From positions 1 to 32,492 of the forward strand of contig NZ_JAUSLG010000043.1 in NCBI RefSeq assembly GCF_030646615.1: 32,492 bases of DNA, given 5' to 3'. How positions within the stretch are numbered: position 1 is the stretch's first letter; the number at the start of each line of letters is the position of its first letter. The DNA is from Phenylobacterium sp. GTDB lineage: Bacteria > Pseudomonadota > Alphaproteobacteria > Caulobacterales > Caulobacteraceae. The notes beneath the pieces are model-generated. The model did no database searches. It had not been told where the DNA came from and saw only the letters and a list, made by a program, of their open reading frames with translations. Shown here one piece after another: positions 15,319 through 24,249 of this stretch. The position numbers were made by a program, and so were the translations under genes.

Positions 15319-16354
15319 GGTAGCTGACTGGCCAATAGTCCGACGTCACCCCCTGGCAGTCGGGCATCAGGGTCTGGTGGGTCAGGGCGAAGGCCTGGCC
15401 GGTCCAGACCCAGCGGCTCAGCGCGCCACAGTCGCCCAGGCCGCGGCCCTTGTCGAAATTGGTCAGGGTCTGGGTTTCAGGGTCGAAGTCGATGTTCATC
15501 AACTCGGTCACGGGCTCACCGTTCGCATAGGGGACCTGCAGGGCCTCTACGTCGCCGCCGGCCTCGTCGGTCAGAAAGAGGCTGTAGATGACATTATAGG
15601 CCCCGCGACTGCAGACCACGCCCCAGAAGAGCTTGCCGGGCGCGAGCCGGGCGACGTCGGGCTTGATGCCCAGATCGGCGATGTCGTCGTCGCAGGCGCC
15701 GAGCCTGGCCTGAAGCGCCGCCGACGGCTGCGACGGCAGGCCGGTCTGCGCCGCGGCGGGCGCCGCCGTCACCTTCGGCAGGGCCGGCGGGGCAGGTACG
15801 CTGGAGGCCGGCGTGGACCCGCGGGCGACCAGGGCCGTCATGGTCCCGGCCCGCTTCTGCCGGTCGTCCATGAACCGCAGGGCCGCCGATGAGCCGGTCA
15901 GCGAGATGGTGGTCGCGGGATTGCGCCCCTCCTTGAGGGTCAGGTCGGAGCCCTTGGCCAGCACCGCCAGCAGGGCCGCGCTCTGCGTCGGCGTCAGTTG
16001 CGTCAGCCGCCGCTCGGGATCGGTGTCGATCGGCGTCGCGGGCACGGCGGCGAGGCCCCTGGGCGTCACCCCATCCACCGCCAGGGCCAGGCTGGTGGCC
16101 GCCGTGCCGGCCGTGACCAGGTCGATGACCGGCGCATCGGCAGGGCCTGCGCCGCGGGTCACCCGCAGAAAGCCCGAACTGCCGATCTCCCCCAGTTCGC
16201 CAAAGCCGAAGGCCGTGCAGACGCGGGCGTTGTCGCAGACCACGCTCCAGGCGCCGAAGCTGCCGCTGTCGGCCAGGGCCGGGCCGCCAGCGGCCCAGGC
16301 GAGCGCCGCAACTCCGAGCGCCGCAGCTCCCAGCGCGATGTTCCGCAAGCCCAT
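15308..16354 (-). CDS. DUF1176 domain protein, secreted
   Basis: 348 aa. A signal peptide (IALGAAALGVAALAWAAGGPALA, cut before DSG) is followed by FGAWSVVCDNARVCTAFGF, the hallmark start of DUF1176 proteins. The C-terminal half contains paired cysteines (GACDDD, GVVCSRGAYN, LGDCGALS, MPDCQGV) likely to form disulfides in the periplasm. An Ala/Pro-rich linker near residues 180-210 joins the halves. The molecular function of the family is unknown. AGGAG, 7 bases before ATG 16354, supports the start. It is divergent from the DUF423 gene, with a 100-base shared promoter region. Confidence 0.85.
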   Translation of the reverse strand: MGLRNIALGAAALGVAALAWAAGGPALADSGSFGAWSVVCDNARVCTAFGFGELGEIGSSGFLRVTRGAGPADAPVIDLVTAGTAATSLALAVDGVTPRGLAAVPATPIDTDPERRLTQLTPTQSAALLAVLAKGSDLTLKEGRNPATTISLTGSSAALRFMDDRQKRAGTMTALVARGSTPASSVPAPPALPKVTAAPAAAQTGLPSQPSAALQARLGACDDDIADLGIKPDVARLAPGKLFWGVVCSRGAYNVIYSLFLTDEAGGDVEALQVPYANGEPVTELMNIDFDPETQTLTNFDKGRGLGDCGALSRWVWTGQAFALTHQTLMPDCQGVTSDYWPVSYRTR

Positions 16355-16454
16355 CCTTGATCTCCTGGCGTCGCCCTACGATTCGCCTGCAGGGTGGCGC
16401 CGGACGATGCAGGCGTCACTATTGATGGCCTCGGTCATAACGCAGGAGCCTGCA

Positions 16455-16829
16455 ATGGGTGTCGAACGCATCTGGCTGGGTCTGGCCGCCCTCGGCGGTC
16501 TGCTGGCCGTGGCCATCGGGGCGTTCGGGGCGCATGGGGTGGCCGATCCCCAGGCCAAGGCCTGGATGGACACCGGCGCCACCTATCTGATGCTGCACAG
16601 CCTGGCGGTGTTCGCCGCCGCCTTCGTCGCCGCCCGCGGATCACGGTTGGCCAGAGCTGCGCCGCCGCTGTTCCTGGCCGGCGGGCTGATCTTCTGCGGG
16701 ACCCTGTTCGCCATGGCCATGGGCGCCCCGCGCATCCTGGGTGCGGTGACCCCCATCGGCGGCCTGCTGTTCATGGGCGGCTGGGTGGTTCTGGCCATCG
16801 CGGCCATGGCCAAGCCCGCCGCCAGCTAG
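16455..16829 (+). CDS. DUF423 family small membrane protein
   Basis: 124 aa with four predicted membrane helices, the usual architecture of DUF423 (YgdD-like). Signature stretches are LAAIGAFGAHG-like (VAIGAFGAHGV), TYLMLHSLAVF and GLIFCGTLF, then TPIGGLLFMGGWVVL. No biochemical role is established for the family. The start is fixed by AGGAG at 16444-16448, six bases ahead of ATG 16455; the open frame extends far upstream antisense to the DUF1176 gene but without support. Its TAG stop shares the tetranucleotide CTAG with the stop of the convergent MFS gene. Confidence 0.88.
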   Translation: MGVERIWLGLAALGGLLAVAIGAFGAHGVADPQAKAWMDTGATYLMLHSLAVFAAAFVAARGSRLARAAPPLFLAGGLIFCGTLFAMAMGAPRILGAVTPIGGLLFMGGWVVLAIAAMAKPAAS

Positions 16830-18040
16830 ACCCTGGCGCCGCGCGGCAGGGCCATGAACCGCAGCACCAGGGCGGAGCCCGCCAGGGCGAGCGCCATGGT
16901 CACCGCCATGGGCGCGGGCGTACCGTCATAGGCTAGGCCCGTCAGGCTGGCGGCCACGGCGCCGACCCCGAACGAGGCCCCGCCCATCAGGGCCGAGACC
17001 GAGCCTGACCGGCTGGGATCGACGCTGAGCGCCCCGGCCATGGTGTTGCCCTGGATGAAGCCATAGGTGGACAGGATCAGGAACAGCAGCGGCAGCACGG
17101 TCCAGCGCTCGCCAAGCCCGGTCACCGCCGCCAGGGCCAGCAGGGCGCCGAAGCCCACGGCGATCAGGCTGGCCCGGGCCAGCACCTGGTCGGGGCCGGC
17201 ATATTTCAGCAGGTAGCGGTTGGCCTGGCTGGCGCCGATCACCCCGGCGGCGTTCAGGCCAAAGACCCAGCCGAAATTGGCCGAGGAGATGCCATAGACC
17301 TCGATCAGCAGCACCGGCGAGGCGGCGATATAGGTGAAGAGGGTCGCCCCGTTCAGCGCGCCGGCCAGGGCGTAGCCCACCAGCCGCCTCTGCCGCAGCA
17401 GGGCGCGGAAGGCGGCGAAGGGATTCTCGGCCCGGGCCTGGGCGGCGGTTGTCTCCGAACGGCTCTCCTCCAGGCGGAACAGGGCGAAGGCGCCGACCAC
17501 CAGGGCGAAGACCACCAGCACCCAGAAGATGGCCCGCCAGCCGGCCACCTGCAGGATCAGCCCGCCCAGCAGGGGCGCCACGATGGGCGCGATGCCCATG
17601 ATCAGCATCAGCAGGGACAGCATGCGGGCCGTCTCGGTGTGGTCGAAGCGGTCGCGGACGATGGCCCGGGCCACCACCCCGCCGGCGCAACCGCCCAGGG
17701 CCTGGACGAAGCGGGCGGCGATCAGCATTTCCGGCGTGGTCGACAGGGCGCAGGCCACGGTCGCGGCCAGATAAACTGCGATGCCGGCCAGGATCGGCCC
17801 GCGCCGCCCGAACCGGTCCGAGGCTGGCCCATAGATGAACTGGCCGATGGCCATGCCGGCGAAAAACGCCGCCACCGTGGTCTGGGTCTGGGCCGCGCTG
17901 GTGCCCAGCGACTGACCGATCGCCGGCAGGCTGGGCAGATACATGTCGATGGACATGGGCGCGAAGGCCGTCAGCGCGCCCAACAGGATCACGAGCCCCC
18001 AGGGCGTGGGGACCGGGGCGGCGGCTTGGACTTTGGTCAT
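16826..18040 (-). CDS. Bcr/CflA-type multidrug efflux MFS transporter
   Basis: 404 aa, 12 membrane helices. The N-terminal MSIDMYLPSLPAIGQSL and the loop 2-3 motif GPASDRFGRRGPIL are typical of the Bcr/CflA (drug:H+ antiporter 1) group; ARFVQALGGCAGGVVARAIVRD carries the group's motif in helices 4-5. A charged segment near residues 195-215 is the central loop. Substrates cannot be assigned from sequence. The start codon is preceded by a 14-bp palindrome lying where the ribosome binding site would be. Its stop overlaps that of the DUF423 gene. Confidence 0.9.
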   Translation of the reverse strand: MTKVQAAAPVPTPWGLVILLGALTAFAPMSIDMYLPSLPAIGQSLGTSAAQTQTTVAAFFAGMAIGQFIYGPASDRFGRRGPILAGIAVYLAATVACALSTTPEMLIAARFVQALGGCAGGVVARAIVRDRFDHTETARMLSLLMLIMGIAPIVAPLLGGLILQVAGWRAIFWVLVVFALVVGAFALFRLEESRSETTAAQARAENPFAAFRALLRQRRLVGYALAGALNGATLFTYIAASPVLLIEVYGISSANFGWVFGLNAAGVIGASQANRYLLKYAGPDQVLARASLIAVGFGALLALAAVTGLGERWTVLPLLFLILSTYGFIQGNTMAGALSVDPSRSGSVSALMGGASFGVGAVAASLTGLAYDGTPAPMAVTMALALAGSALVLRFMALPRGARV

Positions 18041-18041
18041 G

Positions 18042-18055
18042 CCCCTATCTAGGGG
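18042..18055. promoter_or_regulatory. Palindrome over the start region of the efflux gene
   Basis: CCCCTATCTAGGGG forms a perfect inverted repeat with six-base arms and a 2-base centre, beginning one base upstream of the MFS start codon. It could be an operator in the divergent 104-bp promoter region or a short hairpin covering the ribosome binding site. Confidence 0.35.
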
Positions 18056-18144
18056 ATGGCGGCCACAGGGAAAGCCCCGGCCTTGCCTTCCCCCGGGTTA
18101 TCAGCCCACTTTTCACGAAATCCCGCCCCCCTCCGGAGCCCCCC

Positions 18145-19140
18145 ATGCCCCCCGCCCTGCCGCCGGCCCTGAAGACCCTGATGCCGCCTGTTCAGACCGC
18201 GCAGGTGAACGGGATCGAGATGGCCTATTACGAGGCCGGCCCCAAGGACGGCCCGGCCATCGTCCTGTGCCACGGCTTTCCCGAGACCGCCTTTTCCTGG
18301 CGCCATCAGATCCCGGCGCTGGCGGCGGCGGGCTACCACGTCATCGCGCCGGACCAGCGGGGCTATGGCCTGACCCCCGGCCCCGAAGCCGTGGCCGACT
18401 ACGACATGGCGCATCTCACCGGCGACCTGGTGGGCCTGCTCGACCACCTTGGCCTGGAGAAGGCGGTGTTCTGCGGCCACGACTGGGGCGGCTTCGTGGT
18501 CTGGCAGATGCCCTTGATGCACCCCGAGCGCTGCGCCGGGGTCATCGGCCTCAACACCCCCTTTCTGCCCCGCTATCCGGCCGAGCCCATCTCGCTCTTC
18601 CGCCAGATCTATGGGCCGGACATGTACATCGTCTGGTTCCAGACCCCCGAGGAGCCGGACCGGGTCCTGGCCGCCGACGTGGCCAAGACCATGGCCTTCT
18701 TCATGCGCAAGCCCGCCGCCCTGCGCGAGGCCGGCGAGAAGAAGGAAGGCGGGTCGAGCTTCGCCTTCGCCCAGGCCCTGGCCGCCTATGACCCGGCGAC
18801 GGACGCCAACCAGTTCCTGAGCGCCGAGGAGATGGCCGTCTTCGTAGCGCTGTTCGAGCACAGCGGCTTCACCGGCGGCATCAACTGGTATCGCAACTTC
18901 ACCCGCAACTGGGCGAACGGCGCCGATCTGCCGACGCGCATCGACAACATCCCCTGCCTGATGATCATGGCCGAGAAGGATGCGGTCCTTCCCCCCTCCA
19001 TGGCCGACAAGATGGGCGACCATATTTCGGACCTGGAGAAGGTCCTGGTGACCGACTCCGGGCATTGGACCCAGCAGGAGCAGCCCGACGCGGTAAACGG
19101 GCACATCCTCGACTGGATGCGGCGGCGTTTCCCGGCGTAA
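18145..19140 (+). CDS. Epoxide hydrolase-like alpha/beta hydrolase
   Basis: 331 aa. The layout fits soluble epoxide hydrolase: oxyanion motif HGFPE (43-47), nucleophile Asp113 in CGHDWGG, acid Asp279 in AEKDAVLP, base His307 in DSGHWTQQEQP, and tyrosines in the lid (PDMYIVWF near 161; NWYRNF at 249) that would polarise the epoxide. An aspartate rather than serine nucleophile marks hydrolysis through a covalent ester; a haloalkane dehalogenase is less likely because lid tyrosines are present. It is cytoplasmic. GGAG six bases before ATG 18145 supports the start. The proline iminopeptidase gene follows after 8 bases, so the two are probably cotranscribed. Confidence 0.88.
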   Translation: MPPALPPALKTLMPPVQTAQVNGIEMAYYEAGPKDGPAIVLCHGFPETAFSWRHQIPALAAAGYHVIAPDQRGYGLTPGPEAVADYDMAHLTGDLVGLLDHLGLEKAVFCGHDWGGFVVWQMPLMHPERCAGVIGLNTPFLPRYPAEPISLFRQIYGPDMYIVWFQTPEEPDRVLAADVAKTMAFFMRKPAALREAGEKKEGGSSFAFAQALAAYDPATDANQFLSAEEMAVFVALFEHSGFTGGINWYRNFTRNWANGADLPTRIDNIPCLMIMAEKDAVLPPSMADKMGDHISDLEKVLVTDSGHWTQQEQPDAVNGHILDWMRRRFPA

Positions 19141-19148
19141 ATAGGCGG

Positions 19149-20144
19149 ATGGATCGCCCCTCCCCCACCGCTTCCGTCTCCTCCTATGGCCAGCGCCGCG
19201 GCCTCTATCCGGAAAATGAGCCCTTCGCCCACGGCTGGCTCCAGACCGAGAGCGAGCACGAGGTCTATTACGAGGAGTGCGGCGCCCCCGACGGCAAGCC
19301 CTGCGTGATCCTGCACGGCGGCCCCGGCGGCGCCATCAATCCGACCATGCGGCGGTTCTTCGATCCGGCGAAGTGGCGCATGGCCCTGTTCGACCAGCGG
19401 GGATGCGGCCGCTCGCACCCCAATGCGCGGCTGGAGCACAACACCACCTGGACCCTGATCGCCGACATCGAGCGCCTGCGGGTCAAGCTGGGCGTGGAGA
19501 AGTGGACCGTGTTCGGCGGCTCCTGGGGCTCGACCCTGGCGCTGGCCTACGCCATCACCCACCCAGACCGGGTCGAGGGCCTGGTCCTGCGGGGGGTCTT
19601 CCTGCTGACGCAGCGCGAACTGGGCTGGTTCTACCAGAACGGCGCCTCGATGCTGTTCCCCGACGCCTGGGAGCGGTTCCTGGCCCCCATTCCCGAGGAT
19701 GAGCGCGGCGACCTGATGGGCGCCTATCACCGCAGGCTCGTCCATGCCGACCGCCGGGTCCAGTCCGAGGCCGCCACCGCCTGGAGCCAATGGGAGGGGG
19801 ACACCATCTCCATCCGCGGCCCCGAAGCCCGGCCGTCCAAGTTCAACGAGGTGGACTTCGCCATCGCGTTTGCGCGGATCGAGTGCCACTTCTTCGTCAA
19901 CAAGGGCTTCTTCCCGGAAGACGAATGGATCCTGAAGAATGTCGACAAGATCCGCGACATTCCCGGCTGGATCGTCCAGGGCCGCTTCGACGTGGTGACG
20001 CCGATGGACGCCGCCTGGCGGCTCAGCCGCGCCTGGCCCGAGGCGAGGCTCGACGTCGTCTGGGACGCCGGCCACGCCTCCACCGAGCCCGGCGTGGTGG
20101 ACGCCCTGGTGCGCGCCACCGACGAGGCCCTGGTCGGCCGCTAG
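19149..20144 (+). CDS. pip: Proline iminopeptidase
   Basis: 331 aa, alpha/beta hydrolase of peptidase family S33 that releases N-terminal proline from peptides. Features: LYPENEPFAHGWL near the N-terminus, the oxyanion stretch LHGGPGGAINP, FDQRGCGRSHP, nucleophile Ser125 in GGSWGSTLAL, acid Asp281 in QGRFDVVTP, and His309 in DAGHAS. Length and motif order agree with Xanthomonas-type enzymes. ATG 19149 follows the preceding stop by 8 bases with AGG at 19143-19145; the frame is open further upstream, but that part overlaps the preceding gene. The stop TAG is immediately followed by a degenerate copy of the palindromic repeat. Confidence 0.93.
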   Translation: MDRPSPTASVSSYGQRRGLYPENEPFAHGWLQTESEHEVYYEECGAPDGKPCVILHGGPGGAINPTMRRFFDPAKWRMALFDQRGCGRSHPNARLEHNTTWTLIADIERLRVKLGVEKWTVFGGSWGSTLALAYAITHPDRVEGLVLRGVFLLTQRELGWFYQNGASMLFPDAWERFLAPIPEDERGDLMGAYHRRLVHADRRVQSEAATAWSQWEGDTISIRGPEARPSKFNEVDFAIAFARIECHFFVNKGFFPEDEWILKNVDKIRDIPGWIVQGRFDVVTPMDAAWRLSRAWPEARLDVVWDAGHASTEPGVVDALVRATDEALVGR

Positions 20145-20202
20145 ACTCTAGGTCTTGAGCGGGTTTAGCCCGATAGCTGGGTCCACAAATCGGCATGCGC
20201 TC
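20144..20202. repeat. Diverged copy of the palindromic intergenic repeat
   Basis: CTCTAGGTCTTGAGCGGGTT (20147-20166) and the following CCGATAGCTGG, TCCAC, ATCGG and GCGCTC align in order with the full copy at 28855-28916. The second arm is decayed. It starts directly after the proline iminopeptidase stop. A separate 14-bp palindrome, GCTCCCGCGGGAGC, follows at 20199-20212. Confidence 0.5.
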
Positions 20203-20253
20203 CCGCGGGAGCTGAGGGCTCCGCCCGAAGACGAGGCCCCCATATCAGGGCAT

Positions 20254-20285
20254 CGACGGCCAGACGCGATGACGCCTGGCCGTCG
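20254..20285. terminator. Hairpin between convergent genes
   Basis: CGACGGCCAG (20254-20263) pairs perfectly with CTGGCCGTCG (20276-20285) around a 12-base loop. It lies between the convergent pip and glycerophosphodiesterase genes. No T run follows on either strand, so terminator function is likely but unproven. Confidence 0.5.
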
Positions 20286-20291
20286 CGCGGA

Positions 20292-21257
20292 TCAGTCCGT
20301 GACGCCGCAAGCGGCCAGCCGCTGGGCATAGGTGGGGTCGGCGAGCATGGACTCCGCAGCCGTCAGCGGGCGATTGGACACGATGAGGCGCGGACCGGAC
20401 GCCGCCAGGGCCTGATAGGCGCCTGAGTCGGCGGGTGTCCGGTAAACCGCATCGGGCGTTTGCGCTCCGCCGTAGGTTCCCGACATCACCGTCACCCCAA
20501 GCGCCTCAAGCTCCGGGATGAACCGGGCGTCGACATTGGCCGGCCGAACCATGGCGATGGTGCTCGGTCCGACCAGCCCGGCGGCCTTGGCCTCCTGGAG
20601 CATTTCGCGATCAAACATGGGAATGGCGAGCACCGCGTCGGGACTCAGCGCCCTCATCGCCTTGGCCTGGCGAACCGTATAGGCGAGGAACATGACCCGG
20701 CCCTCGGCGCCGGCCTTGCTCACCTCGGCCATCAGCAGGTCGGCGTCGGTCTGTGGCTTGACGTCGAGCAGGAGCAGCGCCCGCCCATCGGCCCACTGGA
20801 GCAGGTCCGCCAGCCGAGGGGGCGAGGCGGCGATCGGCTGCCCCGTCGGATCGCGCTGCTTGAGCGTGGAGATCTGGGCCCAACGCTGCTCGGCGACGAC
20901 GCCGTGACCGGTAGTGTTCCGGTCCAGCACCGCGTCATGGTTCATGAAGAGCACGTCGTCGAAGGTCTGCTGCACGTCGGTCTCGAGAAACACCGGCGCC
21001 AGCGACGTCGTATAGTCCATGGTGACGAGGGCGTTCTCCGGATGCTCGGCCAGCGGCCCGCCCCGGTGGGCGCCCACCAGGGCGACCTTCTGGTCGCGCA
21101 GGCAGGCCAGCAGCTGCGGCAGCCGTCCCTCGGCCGCCTTCAGGATGCCCGCCGCCGTGGGCGTCTTGGCGGGGCTGGCGGGGCTGGCCTGGGCGGCGCC
21201 GGCCAGGGCGATCAGGACCGCGCCGGCCAGGGCGGCGGCGCGTTGGGTCTGAGACAT
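20292..21257 (-). CDS. Periplasmic glycerophosphodiester phosphodiesterase
   Basis: 321 aa. A signal peptide (RAAALAGAVLIALAGAAQA, cleaved before SPA) targets the periplasm. The GDPD barrel has the paired motifs AHRGG with PENAL, then FLETDVQQTFDDVLFMNHD and LDRNTTGHG; the first His, the Glu-x-Asp pair and the second His are the usual metal and catalytic residues. The enzyme splits glycerophosphodiesters into glycerol-3-phosphate and an alcohol. It follows a TonB receptor gene by 30 bases, so imported or surface-derived phosphodiesters are the likely substrate. GGAG stands 7 bases before ATG 21257; ATG 21263 is in frame but too close to that site. Confidence 0.9.
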   Translation of the reverse strand: MSQTQRAAALAGAVLIALAGAAQASPASPAKTPTAAGILKAAEGRLPQLLACLRDQKVALVGAHRGGPLAEHPENALVTMDYTTSLAPVFLETDVQQTFDDVLFMNHDAVLDRNTTGHGVVAEQRWAQISTLKQRDPTGQPIAASPPRLADLLQWADGRALLLLDVKPQTDADLLMAEVSKAGAEGRVMFLAYTVRQAKAMRALSPDAVLAIPMFDREMLQEAKAAGLVGPSTIAMVRPANVDARFIPELEALGVTVMSGTYGGAQTPDAVYRTPADSGAYQALAASGPRLIVSNRPLTAAESMLADPTYAQRLAACGVTD

Positions 21258-21287
21258 GGTCATTCTCCGTGGGGCGTTCGAGGAAGG

Positions 21288-24209
21288 CTAGAAGCTGAGC
21301 TTGACGCCTGCGTAAAAGCGGCGGCCGAGCACGTCGTAGAGGGCCGCATCGGTGGCGCCCTCCCCGGTCCAGGCCGGCGGCTGGCGGTCGGCGATGTTCA
21401 GGACGCCGCCGCGGACCTCGACCCGCTCGTTCAGCCGGTAGGTTCCGCTGAGGTCGAAATAGTCCATGGCCTTGACGCCGGGCGCGCTGGCGACGGCGGC
21501 GCCGACATTGGCCGAGTTGTCCATGCTGTCGATCCAGCGCCAGCGCAGATTGAGGCGGGCCGGGCCGACCTTGTAGTCGACGCTGGTGTTCACCTTCCAG
21601 GCGGGATGGGAGATGGCGTCGGCGCTGATCTGGGCGTTGCCGATCGTGCCGGCGTAGTCGACGAAGGCGCCGCCGGCCAGGGTCTGGATGGCGTACTTGT
21701 CGGTGTAGGAGACGATGAGGTTCAGACCGAGTTCGCCCGGCGCCGTGGCCCAGCCGAAGTCCCGGAGTTCGGCCCTCCAATCCACCTGCAGATCGGCGCC
21801 GGCGGTCTCGTAGCCGGCCAGATTGAGGAGCGGCGTGGTGATGGTCGAAAAGCCGCCCGACGCCCCGCGGTTGATCAGCTGGCAATAGTAGTTCTGGGGG
21901 TCGTAGGTGGGGTTCGAGGCGTTGTCGCCGTTGAAGCAGCGCTGGGCGATGACGTCGCCGGTGATGAGACCGATCGCGTCCGTGATCTTGATCTCGTAAT
22001 AGTCCAGGGACGCCGTCAGGCCGCTGAGCAGCGGGTTGTCGAAGGCCGAACGCCAGACGAGACCGGCGGTGTAGGAGTCGGCCGTCTCCTCGATCAGGTT
22101 GCGGTTACCTGACACCTGCGACTGCACCGAGGTGCCGGCGAACCGGTGGGTGTCGATGATCGTCTGCGGCACGCCCGTCGCCAGGCACAGCGCCTTGACC
22201 TGGGCGGCCTGGGAACCGGTGCGATAGGCGCTGGCGACATCGCAGGGATCGCCCAGTCCGGCCGAGATGCGCCCGACGGTGGTCCCGCTCTGCTCCGAAG
22301 GCTGGAACAGCTCGCCGACAGAGGGCGCGCGGATGGCGCGCTGGTATCCCCCGCGGACGCTGAAGCTGTCGGTCAGCTCCCAGTTGGCGCCGGCCTTGTA
22401 GGTGTGCACGCCGCCGACGGAATCATAGTCGGAGTAGCGGTAGGCCAGGTCGAGGTCGAGGCTGCGGATCAGCGGCAGGTCGCGGGCGATAGGCGCCAGG
22501 ATCTCGAGGAAGAACTCCGTCGATGAGGTCTCCCCACTGGTCAGGCTGGACAGGCTGGTGGCCAGGACCGCCCCCGTCTGGCGCTGGGCGTCCGGGGAGA
22601 AGTCGTAGGTGTTCTTGCGGTAGCTGAGGCCGCTGGCGAAGCGGACCTCGCCGGCCGGGAGATCGAAAACCCGGCCCTGCAGGCTGCCCTCAACCACGGT
22701 CTGCTGCAGCTCGGTGGATTCGTGCATCTCCCGCAGCAGGTAGTCGAGGCAGTCCTGCGAGGGGCGGTCGAAGGCCAGCGGGTCGAGGCCGCCCTGGCAG
22801 AGGCTCACGCCGCCGTCGGGCGCCTCCACCAGGGAGAGGAAGGCCGCACGGTCGATATAGCCGCCCATGCGGGTGTTCTGCTCGGTCCGGCCAAAGCTGG
22901 CATAGACGTCCCAGCCGCCGTCGATGATGTCCAGATCGCCCCGCAGGCCGCCGAGCACCTGACTGACATTATAGGTGTTCTCGACGATGTCGGGCGAGTA
23001 GCGGCCCGTGTTGAAATACAGCAGCAGCGGCGCGTTCGGATCGGGCCGCGAGGCGGCGATCGTCTTCAACCCCTGGGGCAGGAAGGGATTGGTGACCGGA
23101 ACATAGACGTCGCGGGTGATGGCCTGGTTACGGCCATACCAGGTCTGGTCGGCGGTATAGTGGGCGTAGTTGAACTGGCCATAGGCCTCGACGGCGTCGG
23201 TCAGATCATAGCTCACCCGCCCAAACAGGGTCTCCCGCTCCAGCGGCTGGAGCAGCGGCGCAAACTCGCCGATCGGCAGGGCCACCTGATTGTTGGCGGT
23301 GATCGTGTAGAGGCCGTCCTCCGGGAAGCGGAAGTTCTGGATCGGGTTGGTGATGGTGAACAGGGTGCCGTCGGTGTTGCGGCTGAAGGCGGCGCTGCGC
23401 AGCACCGACCCCGTCACGCCGTAGGAGGCGAACACCCCGCTGACCGCCGCCTGGGTCGGCAGGTTGGCGGCGTTGGGATAGATCAAGCCGCTCGGCAGGA
23501 CCGAGGTGATGCCGCCATCGACGAAGAAGTCGCGGCTGCCCCGGTTCACCCGCTGGCGATCCATGTAGGAGGCCGAGAACATGGCATGGCCGCGCCCATC
23601 GGCGATCGGTCCGCCGGCGGCGACGCTGACGTCGAGGGTCTCGCCATCCTCCCGCTCGGTGGCGCCATACTGGGCGTCCGCCACAAGGCCGGTGAAGCGG
23701 TCGTTGAGGCGGAAGTTGACGACGCCGGCGATGGCGTCCGATCCATAGACCGCCGAGGCGCCGCCGGTGATGATCTCCACATTCTGCAGGAGGGCGCCGG
23801 AGATGGTGTTGAGATCGATCCCGCCCAGGGGATCGGAGGGCTGCATGCGACGCCCGTCCTGCAGGACCAGGGTTCGCACGGCGCCCAGGCCGCGCAGGTT
23901 GGCGTTGGCGCGGCCGCCGCGGGCCTGGCTGGTGGAATTGGCGCCGGCATTGGCCGCGAACTGCGGCAACTGGTTCAGGGTGACGTCCAGCGAGACCGGG
24001 CCCGCCGCATCCAGGGCGCCGCGCTCCAAGGTCACGATGGGGCTCTCGGCCACATAGTCCTTCCGTACGATGCGGGAGCCGGTGACGATCACCTCGCCGA
24101 TTTCAATCGGCGCGGCGGCGGTCGTGAGGTCCTGGGCCTGGGCGGCGGCCGCCCAGCTGACGACCAGGGTCGAGGCTGCGCACAGCAGCGGCGCTTTGCA
24201 GAATTTCAT
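21288..24209 (-). CDS. TonB-dependent receptor upstream of the phosphodiesterase gene
   Basis: 973 aa outer-membrane transporter. Signal peptide MKFCKAPLLCAASTL and on to AQA; then EIGEVIVTGSRI as TonB box and plug start; plug with LRGLGAVRTLVLQDGRRM and GGASAVYGSDAIAGVVNF; long beta-barrel ending in GRRFYAGVKLSF with terminal phenylalanine. No STN domain, so it does not signal by itself. ATG 24209 has GGGGGA about 8 bases upstream; the open frame runs on to 24485 but that part lacks a signal sequence. Grouped with the phosphodiesterase behind it, it may import glycerophosphodiesters or a related phosphate ester; this substrate is a guess. A 21-bp inverted repeat lies 20 bases ahead of its start. 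Confidence 0.9.
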   Translation of the reverse strand: MKFCKAPLLCAASTLVVSWAAAAQAQDLTTAAAPIEIGEVIVTGSRIVRKDYVAESPIVTLERGALDAAGPVSLDVTLNQLPQFAANAGANSTSQARGGRANANLRGLGAVRTLVLQDGRRMQPSDPLGGIDLNTISGALLQNVEIITGGASAVYGSDAIAGVVNFRLNDRFTGLVADAQYGATEREDGETLDVSVAAGGPIADGRGHAMFSASYMDRQRVNRGSRDFFVDGGITSVLPSGLIYPNAANLPTQAAVSGVFASYGVTGSVLRSAAFSRNTDGTLFTITNPIQNFRFPEDGLYTITANNQVALPIGEFAPLLQPLERETLFGRVSYDLTDAVEAYGQFNYAHYTADQTWYGRNQAITRDVYVPVTNPFLPQGLKTIAASRPDPNAPLLLYFNTGRYSPDIVENTYNVSQVLGGLRGDLDIIDGGWDVYASFGRTEQNTRMGGYIDRAAFLSLVEAPDGGVSLCQGGLDPLAFDRPSQDCLDYLLREMHESTELQQTVVEGSLQGRVFDLPAGEVRFASGLSYRKNTYDFSPDAQRQTGAVLATSLSSLTSGETSSTEFFLEILAPIARDLPLIRSLDLDLAYRYSDYDSVGGVHTYKAGANWELTDSFSVRGGYQRAIRAPSVGELFQPSEQSGTTVGRISAGLGDPCDVASAYRTGSQAAQVKALCLATGVPQTIIDTHRFAGTSVQSQVSGNRNLIEETADSYTAGLVWRSAFDNPLLSGLTASLDYYEIKITDAIGLITGDVIAQRCFNGDNASNPTYDPQNYYCQLINRGASGGFSTITTPLLNLAGYETAGADLQVDWRAELRDFGWATAPGELGLNLIVSYTDKYAIQTLAGGAFVDYAGTIGNAQISADAISHPAWKVNTSVDYKVGPARLNLRWRWIDSMDNSANVGAAVASAPGVKAMDYFDLSGTYRLNERVEVRGGVLNIADRQPPAWTGEGATDAALYDVLGRRFYAGVKLSF

Positions 24210-24228
24210 CCAGATAATCCCCCGTTTG

Positions 24229-24249
24229 ACCCCAATCCTGGCTTGGGGT
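24229..24249. promoter_or_regulatory. Inverted repeat in the divergent receptor/sigma promoter region
   Basis: ACCCCAA (24229-24235) and TTGGGGT (24243-24249) are perfect arms around 7 bases. The element begins 20 bases ahead of the receptor start, in the 199-bp gap shared with the sigma factor gene. It may be an operator, or a hairpin in the receptor mRNA leader. Confidence 0.4.
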
